A DNA stretch of 64,000 nucleotides. Origin: Streptomyces sp. AC1-42W. Lineage in GTDB: Bacteria > Actinomycetota > Actinomycetes > Streptomycetales > Streptomycetaceae. A program made the position numbers and the translations under genes. The stretch lies in contig NZ_QKWY01000001.1 in the NCBI RefSeq assembly GCF_003248355.1, forward strand, positions 1,508,001-1,572,000, in the 5' to 3' direction. The notes under the pieces are model-generated. The model did no database searches. It worked only from the letters and a program-made list of their open reading frames with translations, and was not told the origin of the DNA. Of this stretch, positions 10,146 through 18,083 are shown piece after piece. How positions within the stretch are numbered: position 1 is the stretch's first letter; the number at the start of each line of letters is the position of its first letter.

Positions 10146-10178
10146 TGGTGCCCGGAATTCACTGAATTCCGGGCACCA
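10146..10178. terminator. Perfect hairpin between peptide gene and M50 gene
   Basis: Perfect 15-bp inverted repeat (arms TGGTGCCCGGAATTC at 10146-10160 and its complement at 10164-10178) with a 3-base loop. It begins 10 bases after the stop codon of the 31-residue peptide and ends 59 bases before the M50 start. Such a partial terminator or RNA-stabilising hairpin is common behind highly expressed precursor peptide genes. Confidence 0.75.
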
Positions 10179-10187
10179 TGTACTGCG

Positions 10188-10283
10188 TCAGTTCTGGGCC
10201 GCGATGCACATCGTCGGCCAGTAAGCACTGGCGCTCGTGGTGAGCTTCACGCCACCGGTCTTGCGCACGACGATCTTCTTCAT
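10188..10283 (-). CDS. 31-residue putative RiPP or signalling peptide precursor
   Basis: A very short gene with a strong ribosome-binding site (AAGGGGGGA, 6-14 bases before ATG). The product starts with a basic segment MKKIVVRKTGGVKL, followed by a small-residue and Thr/Ser stretch, and ends with SAYWPTMC plus five residues (IAAQN). It has one Cys, one Trp, one Tyr and no signal peptide. The positively charged N-terminal half looks like a leader recognised by the PqqD-like domain encoded next; the C-terminal Trp/Cys part would be the core. Third positions are mostly G or C and the hairpin downstream supports a real transcript. Function is inferred from context only; I do not recognise the peptide family. 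Confidence 0.72.
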   Translation of the reverse strand: MKKIVVRKTGGVKLTTSASAYWPTMCIAAQN

Positions 10284-10823
10284 GGGAATCCCCCCTTTTC
10301 GATGGAATGATCTTTCGGTGCCGGCGTGCGGACTGCGAATTGCATTCAGTCCTGGGCCTTGGGCTCGTCAGTTATAGCACCGGCTCCCCGTTTGTTGCCA
10401 GGACGTGAAAGTTCCCGTGCGGCCGGTGGGATTTATTTCGGCCGAGGTGGGGATTACGGGTTTGACGCGGCCACGACCATTCCACCTGCTGTTCGAACGG
10501 TCGTCCGGCGCACGGGGCCGGGCAGGGCGCGGGCCCGCCGCCCCAGGAAGCGGAACGCCTCTTCCCGGGGTGACGGGCCCGAAGCCCGAGGTCACGGGGT
10601 ACCGGAAGCGGAATCCGGCGGCCCGCCCGGGTACCGCGACCCCCGCCGGCGCCCCCGCCGGGGCGCGCGCACCGCCCCCGGTACTCCTGACCAGAACTCG
10701 TCATCGGGGCCCCGTGCAGCCGGGACGCCGACCCCGAACTGTGGAGGGGGCGTGAACGCGCGGCGAACGTTCGACCCCTGGCGGCGGAGCCCGGTGACCC
10801 CTGGGCGGGGGTGCCCGGCGCCC
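10284..10823 (-). promoter_or_regulatory. Gene-free upstream region of the peptide unit
   Basis: About 540 bases without a convincing gene; open frames here have poor codon use and no homologous motifs. The part nearest the peptide gene (10330-10440) is comparatively AT-rich. On the minus strand TATAAC at 10376-10371 is a candidate -10 element about 90 bases before the peptide start; a TGGCAA 18 bases further upstream is a weak -35. The remainder (10520-10820) is GC-rich with short inverted repeats and lies behind the GH3 gene's stop. Confidence 0.45.
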
Positions 10824-12674
10824 CTAGTACGTCAGCCCGTAGCCCACCGGATACAGCACCTTCGACGGGTCGTCGGCCCGCTGCACCGGCACCGGGAGCT
10901 TCCCCTCCGGCCGGACCCGGCCCGCGATCACCCGGGCCGCCGCGCGCAGCTCCACATCGGTCCAGGAGTACGCGGCCAGGTGCGCCGCGTGCCCGGTCCC
11001 CGCCAGCTGGGCGATGTCGTACGGATTGCGGATGGCGAGGGTGATCACCGGGATGCCGGTCGCGGCCAGCGCGCTCACCAGCGTCCGCTGCGAACTGGTC
11101 GCCGAGACGTTGTACGTCCCCACCACCACCGCGTCCTTGCCCGCGGCCGCCGCCACCGCCGCGTCGATGGCGGCCCGGCTCGGCGCGGTCCCGGTGGACA
11201 GCGCGGTCGCCGTGAAGCCCAGCTCGGTGAACGCCCCGGCCAGCGTCGCGGTCGGCGGCCCCGTGGTGCCCGAGGGGGACGCCGGGTCGGCGCCGACCAC
11301 CAGCAGGTTGCGGTGCGAGCGGCGCGACAGCGGCAGCAGCCGGCCCTCGTCGGCCAGCAGGGTCGTCGTGCGCTCGGCGATCCGGTCGGCGGCGGCCAGG
11401 TGCGCGTGGGTGCCCACCGTGCGGTCCACGCCGCGCGCGGTGACGTAGGGCCGGTCGAACAGCCCCAGCTTCGCCTTGAGGCGCAGGATGCGCAGGATCG
11501 ATTCGTCGAGCCGGGCCTCGGTGATCTCGCCGCTCTTGACGGCCGCCAGCAGCGCGTTCCACGAGACGTCCAGGCTCGGCGGGTTGAGGAGCTGGTCCAC
11601 ACCGGCTCGGACCGCGAGGACCGGCACCCGTTCGTCCCCGTACTTCGTGCGCACGCCCTGCATGCCCAGCGAGTCGGTGACCACCACACCGTCGTAGCCC
11701 AGCTCCTCGCGCAGGATGCCGGTGAGGATCGGCGCGGAGAGCGTGGCCGGGTCCTCGGACGGGTCGAGCGCGGGCACCACGATGTGCGCGGTCATGATGG
11801 AGTCGATGCCCGCCGCGACGGCCGCCCGGAACGGCGGCGCGTCCAGCTCGGCCCACTGCTCGCGGGTGTGCCCGATGACCGGCAGGCCGGTGTGGCTGTC
11901 GGTGCTGGTGTCGCCGTGGCCGGGGAAGTGCTTGGCGGTGGCGGCGATTCCGGCGCTCTGATACCCCTTCACCTGGGCGGCGACCAGACCCGCCACGGAC
12001 TGCGGGTCCGAGCCGAAGGAGCGGACGCCGATCACCGGGTTGGCCGGGTTCACGTTGACGTCGGCGTCCGGCGCGTAGTTCTGCCGGATGCCGATGGCGG
12101 CCAGCTCGGCGCCCGCGATCCGCCCGGCCCGGCGGGCGTCGGAGCGCGAACCCCCGGCGCCCAGCGCCATCGCGCCGGGCATCAGCGTGGCCGGTTCGCC
12201 GACGCGGCAGACGATGCCGTGCTCCTGGTCGGTGGAGATCAGCAGCGGCAGCGGGGTCGGACCCGCCAGGCCCGCGCGCTGGATGCCGTTGGACAGCTCG
12301 GCGATCTGGTGCGGATCACGGGTGTTGTGCGCCCAGGCGAAGTAGATGATGCCGCCCACGTGGTACTTGGCGATCATCTCGGCCGCCGTACGCACTCCGA
12401 TCTCGGCGAGGTTGGCATCGATGTCGGCCTGGTCCGGGTCGGTGGCCGAGTGCCCGTAGACCCGCATGACGAAGAGCTGGCCGACCTTCTCCTCCAGGCT
12501 CATCCGGGAGATGAGCCGCTTCAGCCGCCGGGTCGTGGCGGCTGAGGTGTGGCTGCTGTGCGCGGCGCCGGGGGAGGCGAGGGCGCCGGGGGCGGTGGCC
12601 ATGCCCGCGGCCGCGGCGACGGCGGTGGCTGCGGTGGCGGTGAGAAGGGTCCGTCTGGAGGTGCGGTGGGGCAC
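10824..12674 (-). CDS. Tat-exported glycoside hydrolase family 3 beta-N-acetylhexosaminidase
   Basis: A 616-residue GH3 enzyme of the NagZ-like branch, expected to release GlcNAc from chitin-type oligosaccharides or cell-wall fragments outside the cell. The GTG start at 12674 has GAAGGAG 7 bases upstream and opens a Tat signal (SRRTLLTATAATAVAAAAG, twin Arg). Diagnostic motifs: GQLFVMR near the mature N-terminus, KHFPGHGDTSTDSHTGLP, which holds the Asp-His acid/base dyad typical of NagZ-like enzymes, and VVVTDSLGMQGV with the nucleophilic Asp. A C-terminal alpha/beta domain (HRNLLVVGADPASPSG ... VITLAIRNPYDIA) completes a two-domain GH3. It is transcribed alone. Confidence 0.9.
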   Translation of the reverse strand: MPHRTSRRTLLTATAATAVAAAAGMATAPGALASPGAAHSSHTSAATTRRLKRLISRMSLEEKVGQLFVMRVYGHSATDPDQADIDANLAEIGVRTAAEMIAKYHVGGIIYFAWAHNTRDPHQIAELSNGIQRAGLAGPTPLPLLISTDQEHGIVCRVGEPATLMPGAMALGAGGSRSDARRAGRIAGAELAAIGIRQNYAPDADVNVNPANPVIGVRSFGSDPQSVAGLVAAQVKGYQSAGIAATAKHFPGHGDTSTDSHTGLPVIGHTREQWAELDAPPFRAAVAAGIDSIMTAHIVVPALDPSEDPATLSAPILTGILREELGYDGVVVTDSLGMQGVRTKYGDERVPVLAVRAGVDQLLNPPSLDVSWNALLAAVKSGEITEARLDESILRILRLKAKLGLFDRPYVTARGVDRTVGTHAHLAAADRIAERTTTLLADEGRLLPLSRRSHRNLLVVGADPASPSGTTGPPTATLAGAFTELGFTATALSTGTAPSRAAIDAAVAAAAGKDAVVVGTYNVSATSSQRTLVSALAATGIPVITLAIRNPYDIAQLAGTGHAAHLAAYSWTDVELRAAARVIAGRVRPEGKLPVPVQRADDPSKVLYPVGYGLTY

Positions 12675-12855
12675 GTGAGCTCCTTCGGCCGTACTCGGTG
12701 ACGAGGGGGTGGTGAAAGAAACTGCCAAGAAGCACGGATATCCAGAAAATAACTTCCGGTCAAGGGTGCGGGCGGTTCCGCGCGCGTCCCTCCTGTCCGT
12801 TGCCGCTCCTTGCCGGCCCGCCACCGCTCGTCGCCGCTTCTCGCGCGCGCCGCTG

Positions 12856-13776
12856 CTACACCTTGTCCGACCGCAGCCCCGCGCCCGCCCCGTGCGCCCG
12901 GAGCGCCGCCACCGCCGCCGTGATCGCGGGCCGCCGCGCGGCGCCCGTACGCCACAGCGCGTACAGCCGGCGCACCGGCACCGGGTCCATCCGCACCGCC
13001 ACCACACCCTGCGGCAGCGGGCCGCGCCCCAGCCGGGGGATCATCGCCACCCCCAGCCCCGCGGCCAGCAGGGCGAGTTGGGTGTGGTTCTCCTCCGCGC
13101 GGTGCCGGATGTCCGGCTCGTACCCCGCCGCGCGCAGCGTCCGTACGAGCCAGTCGTGGCAGACCGTGCCCGGCGGCTGGCAGATCCACCGCTCCCGGGC
13201 CAGCTCCTCGCGCCGCACCCCGTCCCGGCCCGCCAGCCGGTGCCCCGCCGGGACCAGCAGATCGCACAGGTCGTCCCCGATCACCGCCTGCGCCACGCCC
13301 TCCGGCGCCGGCAGCGGGGCGATGTCCCAGTCGTGCGCCACGGCCAGATCGATCACGCCCTTGGCCACCAGGTCCACCGACAGATGCGGATCGACCTCGG
13401 TCAGCCGCACGTCCAGCTCCGGGTGGGCCCGCTCCAGATCCGCCAGCACACCGGGCAGCAGCCCGCGCGCCGCCGAGGCGAACGCGGCCACCGAGAGCCG
13501 CCCGGTCGGCAGCCCCCTGCGCTCCTCCAGCGAGGTCTCCGCGCTCTCCATGATCGTCAGCAGCTGTTCGGCGGCGGACACCAGATGGACCGCCTCGTCG
13601 GTCAGGGCCACGCCCCGCCCGCGCCGTTCGAGCAGGGTGGTGCGGGTCTCCCGCTCCAGCTTGGTGATCTGCTGCGAGACGGCCGACGCGGTGTAGCCGA
13701 GGGCCGCCGCCGCACCCGCGACCGATCCGTGGACGGAGACCGCGTGCAGGGCGCGCAGCCGGGCGAGATCGAGCAT
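12856..13776 (-). CDS. LysR-family transcriptional regulator
   Basis: A 306-residue LysR-type regulator. The start MLDLARLRALHAV at 13776 is preferred because GGGAGG lies 7-12 bases before it; an upstream in-frame ATG at 13806 lacks a site. Residues 1-60 are the winged helix (GSVAGAAAALGYTASAVSQQITKLERE), the rest the periplasmic-binding-like effector domain. It is divergent from the EamA exporter gene about 100 bases away, the usual layout when the regulator controls its neighbour; the inducer cannot be deduced. The intergenic stretch includes TTGCTCAATT-like sequence with room for a T-N11-A LysR box. Confidence 0.9.
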   Translation of the reverse strand: MLDLARLRALHAVSVHGSVAGAAAALGYTASAVSQQITKLERETRTTLLERRGRGVALTDEAVHLVSAAEQLLTIMESAETSLEERRGLPTGRLSVAAFASAARGLLPGVLADLERAHPELDVRLTEVDPHLSVDLVAKGVIDLAVAHDWDIAPLPAPEGVAQAVIGDDLCDLLVPAGHRLAGRDGVRREELARERWICQPPGTVCHDWLVRTLRAAGYEPDIRHRAEENHTQLALLAAGLGVAMIPRLGRGPLPQGVVAVRMDPVPVRRLYALWRTGAARRPAITAAVAALRAHGAGAGLRSDKV

Positions 13777-13878
13777 CCGGGACCTCCCGAGCGGGCCATG
13801 AGTCATTAGCGTTGCTCAATTCCACCATGAAGAAACGCGCGCTGGTGCTACATGGTCGGGCCGGGTGATCCTCGCTGC

Positions 13879-14823
13879 ATGCGTCCCCTGCACATCGCCC
13901 TGGCCGCCCTGGTGGCAGCCGTCTGGGGTGTCAACTTCGTCGTCATCGAGCTGGGTCTCGGCCACTTCCCGCCGCTCCTGTTCTCCGCCCTGCGCTTCCT
14001 GGCCGCCGCGCTGCCCGCCGTCCTCCTCGTCGGCCGGCCGAAGGTCGCCTGGAAGTGGATCGTGGGCGTCGGGCTGGTGCTGGGGGTCGCCAAGTTCGGG
14101 CTGCTGTTCATCGGGATGGACCGGGGGATGGGCGCCGGGCTCTCCTCGCTTGTCCTCCAGGTCCAGGCCGTGTTCACCGCCCTCTTCGCGGCCGTGGCCC
14201 TCGGCGAACGGCCGGGCGGGGTACGGCTCCTGGGCATGGCGGTGGCGCTGGCCGGTATCGGGGTCGCGGCCGTCGACGAGGGGGCGAGCGGGCCGGTCCT
14301 CGCGTTCGTCCTGGTCGTCGCGGCGGCGGCCTGCTGGGGCGTGTCCAATGTGCTGACCCGGAAGGCGGCCCCGCCGGACGCCCTCAACTTCATGGTCTGG
14401 GTCTCGACCGTGCCCGTACTGCCGCTGCTCGGGCTCTCGCTGCTCTTCGAGGGCTGGGACCGCGACCGCGCGGCGCTGGCCGGGCTCGACTGGAGCGGCG
14501 CCGGGATCATCGTCTACGTCGCTTGGATCACCACCGTGTTCGGCTTCGGTGCCTGGGGCTTCCTGCTCAGCCGCTACCAGGCGTCCTCCGTCGCCCCGTT
14601 CACCCTGCTGGTGCCGGTCTTCGGGATGTCCTCGGCCGCGCTGTTCCTGGGCGAGTCGGTGAGCGCGCTGCGGTGGTGCGCGGCGGCGCTGCTGGTCGGC
14701 GGGGTCGCGCTCACGTCTCTCGCGGGAACGCGCCGGACGCGCGGAACGGCGGTACGGGAGCCGGCGCCCGCGCCCGCCGAGAAGCCCGCCGAGAAGCCGG
14801 CCGAGGAGCCTGCCCCCGCCTGA
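13879..14823 (+). CDS. EamA/DMT-family metabolite exporter
   Basis: A 314-residue membrane protein with about ten helices in two EamA repeats (LVAAVWGVNFVVIELGL at the N-terminus and ACWGVSNVLTRKA at mid-length), the drug/metabolite transporter fold. Relatives export amino acids such as O-acetylserine/cysteine or act as general metabolite efflux pumps. The start MRPLHIALAALVAAVWG at 13879 matches family length; an ATG 27 bases earlier would add a non-hydrophobic tail. The C-terminus has a Pro/Ala/Glu repeat tail (AEKPAEKPAEEPAPA). Likely controlled by the divergent LysR. Confidence 0.88.
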   Translation: MRPLHIALAALVAAVWGVNFVVIELGLGHFPPLLFSALRFLAAALPAVLLVGRPKVAWKWIVGVGLVLGVAKFGLLFIGMDRGMGAGLSSLVLQVQAVFTALFAAVALGERPGGVRLLGMAVALAGIGVAAVDEGASGPVLAFVLVVAAAACWGVSNVLTRKAAPPDALNFMVWVSTVPVLPLLGLSLLFEGWDRDRAALAGLDWSGAGIIVYVAWITTVFGFGAWGFLLSRYQASSVAPFTLLVPVFGMSSAALFLGESVSALRWCAAALLVGGVALTSLAGTRRTRGTAVREPAPAPAEKPAEKPAEEPAPA

Positions 14824-14842
14824 CCCGGACCGCTGCCCCGGC

Positions 14843-15631
14843 CTACTGCTTGGGCGCCCCCAGCCGCAGCAGATACTCGCGCCCCGCGCCCAGCAGCCCC
14901 GGCAGCTCCGCCGCCTCCGGGTACCAGCGCTTCTCGTACTCCCAGCAGACCCAGCCGTCCGGGTCCAGCGCGTCCAGGCAGTCCCGCAGCGGCAGCACCC
15001 CCGCACCCGGCACCAGCGGCGTGGTGTCCGCAGCCGATGCGATGTCCTTCACCTGTACGTAGCCCAGGTGCGGGGCCAGCACCGCGTGACTGGCCACCGG
15101 CTCCTCGCCCGCCAGCCAGGTGTGCATGACGTCCCACAGCGCGCCGACGGCCCCGTGCCCCACCGCACCGGCCACCCGGGCCACGTCGGCCCCCGCCCGG
15201 TGCGAGTCGTGGGTCTCCAGCAGGATGCGTACGCCCAGATCGGCGGCGTACGGGGCGGCCGCGCCCAGCCGGCGCGCGGCGATCGCGTCGGCCGCCCCCG
15301 GGGCCTGATCACCGCCGCCGGGGAACACCCGGACGTACGGCGCGCCCAGCTCGCCGGCCAGCCGGGTCAGCGCGGCCAGCTCCTCCAGGACCGGCCCGTC
15401 GTCGCCCTCGGCGGCGACCTTCGCGTACCCGGCGATCCCCAGGACCCCGACCCCGGCGCGCTCGAACGCGGCGCGCGCGGCGGCCCGTTCGGAGGCGTCG
15501 AGCCCCAGGTGCACCGGCTCCTCCGGGTGGGCGCGCAGCTCCACCCCCTGGTAGCCGTGCCCGGTGGCCAGCCGGACCACCTCGGGCAGGGGCAGTCCCG
15601 GCACCCCGAGGGTGGAGAAAGCGAGCTTCAC
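14843..15631 (-). CDS. Sugar phosphate isomerase/epimerase (xylose isomerase-like TIM barrel)
   Basis: A 262-residue protein of the AP-endonuclease-2/xylose isomerase-like superfamily, starting at GTG with GGAAGG upstream. Visible elements: KLAFSTLGVPGLPL at strand 1, GYQGVELR with a metal-ligand Glu, RILLETHDSHRAG with Glu and His, GALWDVMHTW (Asp, His) and VCWEYEKRWYP near the end. These residues would bind the divalent metal used in ketose/aldose isomerisation or epimerisation. It lies beside a LacI regulator gene of the same orientation and close to a divergent sugar-oxidation operon, so it probably belongs to that pathway. Confidence 0.85.
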   Translation of the reverse strand: MKLAFSTLGVPGLPLPEVVRLATGHGYQGVELRAHPEEPVHLGLDASERAAARAAFERAGVGVLGIAGYAKVAAEGDDGPVLEELAALTRLAGELGAPYVRVFPGGGDQAPGAADAIAARRLGAAAPYAADLGVRILLETHDSHRAGADVARVAGAVGHGAVGALWDVMHTWLAGEEPVASHAVLAPHLGYVQVKDIASAADTTPLVPGAGVLPLRDCLDALDPDGWVCWEYEKRWYPEAAELPGLLGAGREYLLRLGAPKQ

Positions 15632-15708
15632 GTCCGTGGTCCTTCCGTCATTCGCCGCCGCAGGTCAGCAGGCGGGTGCCCCCTCGCGTACCCCGTCCCG
15701 CGCGGGAC

Positions 15709-16773
15709 TCACGCCCGGGGCGGGGCCGTCGAGCCGCGCACCATCAGCTCGGCCGGGATCAGCGCGATGCCGCCCGGCGGCGGCTCCTCCTTGCCCATGG
15801 CCAGCCGGCCCGCCCGCGCCCCCGCCTCGAACAGCGGCAGCCGTACGGTCGTCAGCGCCGGGACCACGTCCACCGAGAACGGCAGGTCGTCGAAGCCGGC
15901 CACCGAGATGTCCTCCGGGATGCGCAGCCCCCGGTCCCGGATCGCCGCCGCCGCGCCGAGCGCCACCGTGTCGTTGGCGGCGACGACGGCGGTGATCCCC
16001 GGTTCACGGCGCAGCAGTTCGACGGTGGCGTCGTAGCCGGAGCCCCGGTCGTACGAGCCGTGCACGGTCAGCCGGTCCTCGTCGCCGGCCGCGCCCGCCG
16101 ACCGCATCGCCTCGCGGTGCCCGGCCAGCCGGTGGCGGGTCGTGGTGCGTTCCAGCGGGCCCGCGACATAGCCGATGCTGCGATGGCCCAGCGAGAGCAG
16201 ATGCCGGGTCAGGCGCGCGGCCCCGCCCTGGTTGTCGAAGGCGAGCGCGGCCACCACGGAGGCCCCGTCCGGCAGCGGCGGCCGCCCGCACAGCACGACG
16301 CGGGTGCCCGCCTCGGCGAGCTTCGTCAGCTTCGCGGCCATCGCCGACTGGTGCTCCGGGTCCTCCACCGCGCCCCCGGTGAGGACGACGGCGGCGGCGC
16401 GCTGGCGCTGGAGCAGAGTGAGATAGGTCAGCTCGCGGGCGGGGGAGCCGCCGGTGTTGCAGACGACCGCCAGCTTCTCGCCGCCCGCCCGCCCGGAGCC
16501 GTCGCCCGGCCCGCCGATCTCGGTCTGCGCGGCGCCCGCCATGATCCCGAAGAACGGGTCCGCGATGTCGTTGACGAGGACCCCGACCAGGTCGGACGTG
16601 GCGGCGGCCAGGGCGCTGGCCTGCCCGTTCAGCACGTAGTCCAGCTCGTCCACCGCGCGCAGCACCCGCTCCCGGGTGGCGGCCGCCACCGGGTAGTTGC
16701 CGTTCAGCACACGGGACACGGTGGCCGGGGACACCCGGGCGCGGGCCGCCACGTCCGCCAGGGTGACTGTCAT
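15709..16773 (-). CDS. LacI-family transcriptional regulator
   Basis: A 354-residue repressor of the LacI/GalR family. The start has CGGAGGA 6 bases upstream. Residues 3-50 form the DNA-binding domain with the classic hinge (TLADVAARARVSPATVSRVLNGN), and the rest is the sugar-binding domain (VGVLVNDIADPFFGIM, GRPPLPDG, AVVAANDTVALGAAAAI, ISVAGFDDLPF). It is divergent from the Gfo/Idh operon, whose promoter region carries a palindrome of LacI-family type, so this protein is the probable repressor of the cluster; its inducer should be a sugar or cyclitol intermediate. Confidence 0.92.
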   Translation of the reverse strand: MTVTLADVAARARVSPATVSRVLNGNYPVAAATRERVLRAVDELDYVLNGQASALAAATSDLVGVLVNDIADPFFGIMAGAAQTEIGGPGDGSGRAGGEKLAVVCNTGGSPARELTYLTLLQRQRAAAVVLTGGAVEDPEHQSAMAAKLTKLAEAGTRVVLCGRPPLPDGASVVAALAFDNQGGAARLTRHLLSLGHRSIGYVAGPLERTTTRHRLAGHREAMRSAGAAGDEDRLTVHGSYDRGSGYDATVELLRREPGITAVVAANDTVALGAAAAIRDRGLRIPEDISVAGFDDLPFSVDVVPALTTVRLPLFEAGARAGRLAMGKEEPPPGGIALIPAELMVRGSTAPPRA

Positions 16774-16855
16774 CGCATTCCTCCGGGGCCTGAAACGGAT
16801 CGGGGCGCCCCCTCTTGTCCGGGCCGCAGTCCGCAGGCTAGCGTCATCTCGTATA

Positions 16856-16867
16856 GAAAGCGCTTGC
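16856..16867. promoter_or_regulatory. LacI-family operator overlapping a -10 element
   Basis: GAAAGCGCTTGC contains the perfect palindrome AAGCGCTT with the central CG typical of LacI-family sites. It lies 25 bases before the GTG of the Gfo/Idh gene and overlaps TATAGA (16852-16857), a plausible -10 element, so a bound repressor would block RNA polymerase. Confidence 0.7.
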
Positions 16868-16891
16868 TACGGCCGTATGGAGGGAACTTTC

Positions 16892-18043
16892 GTGACACGC
16901 AGGACAGTGCGCATCGCCATGAACGGCGTCACGGGACGCATGGGATACCGGCAGCACCTGGTGCGCTCGATCCTCGCGATCCGCGAGCAGGGCGGCCTCG
17001 ACCTCGGTGACGGCGACGTGCTGTGGCCCGAACCGGTCCTCGTCGGCCGCCGGGCCCACGCGCTGGAGGAACTCGCCGAGCGCCACGGCCTCACCGAGTG
17101 GTCCACCGACCTCGACGCGGTCCTCGCGGACGACACCGTGGACATCTACTTCGACGCCCAGGTCACCCGGGCACGGGTGGAGGCGATCAAGAAGGCCGTC
17201 GCCGCCGGCAAGCACATCTACACCGAGAAGCCCACCGCCACGGACGTGCGGGGCGCCCTCGACCTGGCCCGCCTCGCCCAGGAGGCCGGCGTCAAGCACG
17301 GCGTCGTCCAGGACAAGATCTTCCTGCCGGGCCTGCTGAAGCTGAAGCGCCTCATCGACGGCGGCTTCTTCGGCGAGATCCTCTCCGTGCGCGGCGAGTT
17401 CGGCTACTGGGTCTTCGAGGGCGACTGGCAGGAGGCCCAGCGCCCCTCCTGGAACTACCGCGCGGAGGACGGCGGCGGCATCGTCGTGGACATGTTCCCG
17501 CACTGGGAGTACGTGCTCCACGAGCTGTTCGGCCGGGTCACCACCGTGCAGGCCCACGTCCAGACCCACATCCCCGAGCGGCGCGACGAGCACGGCAAGC
17601 CCTACGCCGCGACCGCCGACGACGCCGCCTACGGCATCTTCCAGCTGGAGGGCGGCGCCGTCGCCCAGATCAACTCCTCCTGGACGGTCCGGGTCAACCG
17701 CGACGAACTGGTCGAGTTCCAGGTGGACGGCACCCACGGCTCCGCCGTCGCCGGCCTGCGCAACTGCCGTGTCCAGCACCGCTCGGCCACCCCGAAGCCG
17801 GTCTGGAACCCGGACCTGCCCGTCACCGAGCCGTTCCGCGACCAGTGGCAGGAGGTCCCGGACAACGCGGTCTTCGACAACGGTTTCAAGGCCCAGTGGG
17901 AGCTGTTCCTGCGTCACATCGTGCTGGACGAGCCCTACACCTGGGATCTGATGGCGGGCGCGCGCGGTGTGCAGCTCGCGGAGCTGGGCCTGAAGTCCCA
18001 CGCCGAGGGCCGCCGCCTGGACGTCCCCGAGCTGTCGCTGTGA
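16892..18043 (+). CDS. Gfo/Idh/MocA-family oxidoreductase
   Basis: A 383-residue NAD(P)-dependent dehydrogenase. The GTG at 16892 is chosen because GGAGGG stands 7-12 bases upstream; the ATG at 16877 has no site. The N-terminal Rossmann domain starts VRIAMNGVTGRMGYRQH, a glycine-rich variant, and the catalytic EKP motif is present (GKHIYTEKPTATDV). The C-terminal domain continues with RGEFGYWVFEGDW and GGGIVVDMFPHWEYVLHEL, with His near the active site. Family members oxidise a sugar or inositol hydroxyl to a ketone. It is first gene of an operon with a DUF993 protein and an isomerase under a LacI-type operator. Confidence 0.9.
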   Translation: MTRRTVRIAMNGVTGRMGYRQHLVRSILAIREQGGLDLGDGDVLWPEPVLVGRRAHALEELAERHGLTEWSTDLDAVLADDTVDIYFDAQVTRARVEAIKKAVAAGKHIYTEKPTATDVRGALDLARLAQEAGVKHGVVQDKIFLPGLLKLKRLIDGGFFGEILSVRGEFGYWVFEGDWQEAQRPSWNYRAEDGGGIVVDMFPHWEYVLHELFGRVTTVQAHVQTHIPERRDEHGKPYAATADDAAYGIFQLEGGAVAQINSSWTVRVNRDELVEFQVDGTHGSAVAGLRNCRVQHRSATPKPVWNPDLPVTEPFRDQWQEVPDNAVFDNGFKAQWELFLRHIVLDEPYTWDLMAGARGVQLAELGLKSHAEGRRLDVPELSL

Positions 18044-18083
18044 CCCGTCGCCATCCCTCCCACGGACCAACGGAGCCGTCACC

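Noticed and set aside
10368..10595. 75-codon minus-strand frame upstream of the 31-residue peptide gene
   Set aside because: Its third positions lack the expected bias, it covers the probable promoter, and no ribosome site is seen.
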